This document shows, one piece after another, positions 62,101-64,000 of a stretch of DNA of 64,000 nucleotides (the stretch's first letter is position 1; every line of letters starts with the position of its first letter). Source of the DNA: Sinonovacula constricta (lineage: Eukaryota > Mollusca > Bivalvia > Cardiida > Solecurtidae); NCBI GenBank assembly GCA_007844125.1, contig CM017570.1, positions 48,518,212-48,582,211 on the forward strand. Reading direction: 5' to 3'. The notes beneath the pieces are model-generated. The model was not told the DNA's origin and did not search any database. It was given only the letters and a program-made list of their open reading frames with translations. A program made the translations under genes and the position numbers.

Positions 62101-64000
62101 AATGCTACGTCATGCGTATGACGTCATTAATACTACAACGATAAACAACCCCTTAACCTGACTAGCGTAACCGTAAACGCTGGTGTTATACTGTTCATAA
62201 CCGGGTAGATAAGGGTTAAGTAAAGTTTGCGTTTAATCTTCAGTGCATATTCTTTCATGAAAAATACCTTCTAACGCTAGGCAAATAGTTGCTGACATGG
62301 AGTTCTCAAAATAGCCTCGTTTTATTAATACACAGTTTAAAAATACTACTAGCCCATAGATTTTTATTATCTATAGTGTATGTCAAAAGGAAACGTCTAA
62401 ATATAAAAACTTAAAGGCAAAAACAAACATAAATAATGACCACCATCCTTTGAGCTGCTTTTCGACTTACACGCCACATTCCAATGAAGTATGCTATAAA
62501 ACTGAGTTGTGCAAATAAATTTGTTAAGATATTACCTAGCTGTCTTACCATACCGCCCTAACTTCCCATTGAATCGCATGCTTGGTTTACTTTTTTTACA
62601 AGTTATAAATGCTTGGTAATTTTTTAGACGCACCCCACTGCTATTGTCAAATAGAAACGATCATATATACTTTATCGGCTGCTGCAAAGAAATTGACTAG
62701 GATTTCTTGCCACCCGAATGTTAATAACGTGAGTTAATAAAACAGATCATATTTCGTTTTGTGCCCGTACGTACATAATAGCTATGTATATTGAATGTAT
62801 AGTTTAATATAAAAAGGTCAAAGGGTATTAATAGCGTCGACTTTTAAATAAAGAAATAAGATTAACAATTGTTATATCTAATGATGCCATAGAAAATACA
62901 TAGCGACGCAAGCTTTAGAAGTTATTGTTTAATGTTTTTAGCTAATACCCGTCTATTTCTATAAAAGCAAGTATCCATTGATTCAAACCTGTATAGGACG
63001 ATCCTTAGTTGTTCCGTCAAACTCTCCATTAGATCACAACATATATAGTATGCTTACATGAACGGTGTTTGTTTTTTTTCTAGGCTGGTAAACTGCAAAG
63101 GGGTATCCATAGTTCCTGATTGTCTGTGTTCTCTCTCCCATTTCTTACCGAATTTAACATGTTTGTAAATACCATAGAGAACAGAGATAACATTTGGATT
63201 CATAAACCATGGCAATTGAACAAAGATAAGGAAAACTATGTCTAGACAATAACTTTATGTTGAATAATATCTGAACACATCACTGCCCGAAGTCACACAT
63301 TTAGTCTCATGAACCAAGTACATCATTATGTTCATGCATGTAAGAAATGAGAATTATGGTGGCCGGTGTATGTCCTATAACCTCTTTTTTCTCATCGCTA
63401 GTTCAAGGAAGACACAACAGACACTCTTAAATGTAAGGTTAGTTTAACGTCGCACTTGCCACTGACTACGCAAACATGCAAGGTTTAATTTTATACTATA
63501 ACAATTTCGGAAATTATTGTTGCATCCATCAACAAACATGTAAAACGGGGTTTTACGACGAAAACGACATGGTATAACTTACAGAATTGACACATTGGTG
63601 AAGTGTTGCCGTGATGCCAGAACATTCAACACATAGCCAACGTTAATATTTTTTAATTGGTTTTTAACACAATCAAATGTTAACTGGTCCACAACAGAAC
63701 AGAAGGCCAAAATAATAGACACCACATACCTTAAAGCATTTCAATACAATAGTTAAAAGAAGAGACATTTTTGGAGTTTGTGTGACTAAATCACGTTAGA
63801 CAGCCACTGAAATAGTTGTTCCATATCTGGAAATATGGCATCAACACTGACAGCAATTGAAATTATTAAAATCCGTGCCATGTGTATGTTATAAATAAAT
63901 AGATTAATAGTTTTGCTTAAACAACACTGTTGAGATTATTAGTTGTACCAGTTTTCTAAATACAACAGTTACTACTAGCTACTAGAAGTTCATAACAAAC
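59150..64000. repeat. B-family duplicate copy 3 (no gene recognised)
   Basis: Matches 49140-54300 module by module, as listed there. After about 63080 no counterpart was identified. No protein-coding exon, tRNA or complete mobile element was found. Confidence 0.65.
60844..60970 (+). repeat. (CAT)n array in B copy 3
   Basis: About 125 bp of CAT with AACCATCA, ACCACCACC and AGCAGCAGCA variants. Confidence 0.92.

Overview
The window is AT-rich, intron-bearing metazoan nuclear DNA. The best guess for the source is a bivalve mollusc. This rests on a B-box/coiled-coil (TRIM-like) gene of the kind greatly expanded in bivalves, tRNA-derived SINEs, a DNA transposon carrying THAP and YqaJ/SWIM coding sequence, and dense micro- and minisatellites. 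The species assignment is inference. Very little is protein-coding: one TRIM-like gene with two resolvable exons, two exons resembling ANP32, and decayed transposon genes.

Positions 1 to about 31.3 kb are a mosaic array of old, diverged segmental duplicates (here the A family, with the same left-edge motif at 1, 9312, 18849 and 25181). Copy A2 holds two younger insertions that the other copies lack. One is a 285-bp tRNA-derived SINE with a perfect 13-bp target duplication (13161-13471). The other is a 3.63-kb DNA transposon (13772-17401) with perfect 27-bp terminal inverted repeats. The transposon carries a broken THAP-domain gene on + and a broken SWIM/YqaJ-nuclease gene on -, facing each other. 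Copies A1 (near 6297) and A4 (near 30662) preserve its empty site. Copy A3 carries a dead minus-strand transposase gene (21483 down to about 19469) whose 3' end runs into a (TAC)n array. Copy A4 carries a candidate 857-bp inverted-repeat element (26422-27278).

From 31.4 to 44.1 kb lies the TRIM-like gene on the minus strand. Exon 1 (44136-43817) encodes two B-box zinc fingers, and exon 2 (32134-31384) encodes the coiled coil and the start of a C-terminal repeat domain. The splice junction is unambiguous and divides B-box 2. The 11.7-kb intron holds opposite-strand ANP32-like exons, three unrelated minisatellites, several microsatellites and a tRNA-like relic.

From about 38.8 kb to the end there is a second mosaic duplication family (B). 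Its modules recur near 38.8, 49.6 and 59.7 kb and near 46.4, 52.5 and 60.8 kb. It contains two more SINE-type insertions (44979-45235 and 47060-47247) and no recognisable protein-coding gene. Most open frames in the window are chance frames or translations of simple repeats. All family assignments were made by eye from motifs; no database search was available.
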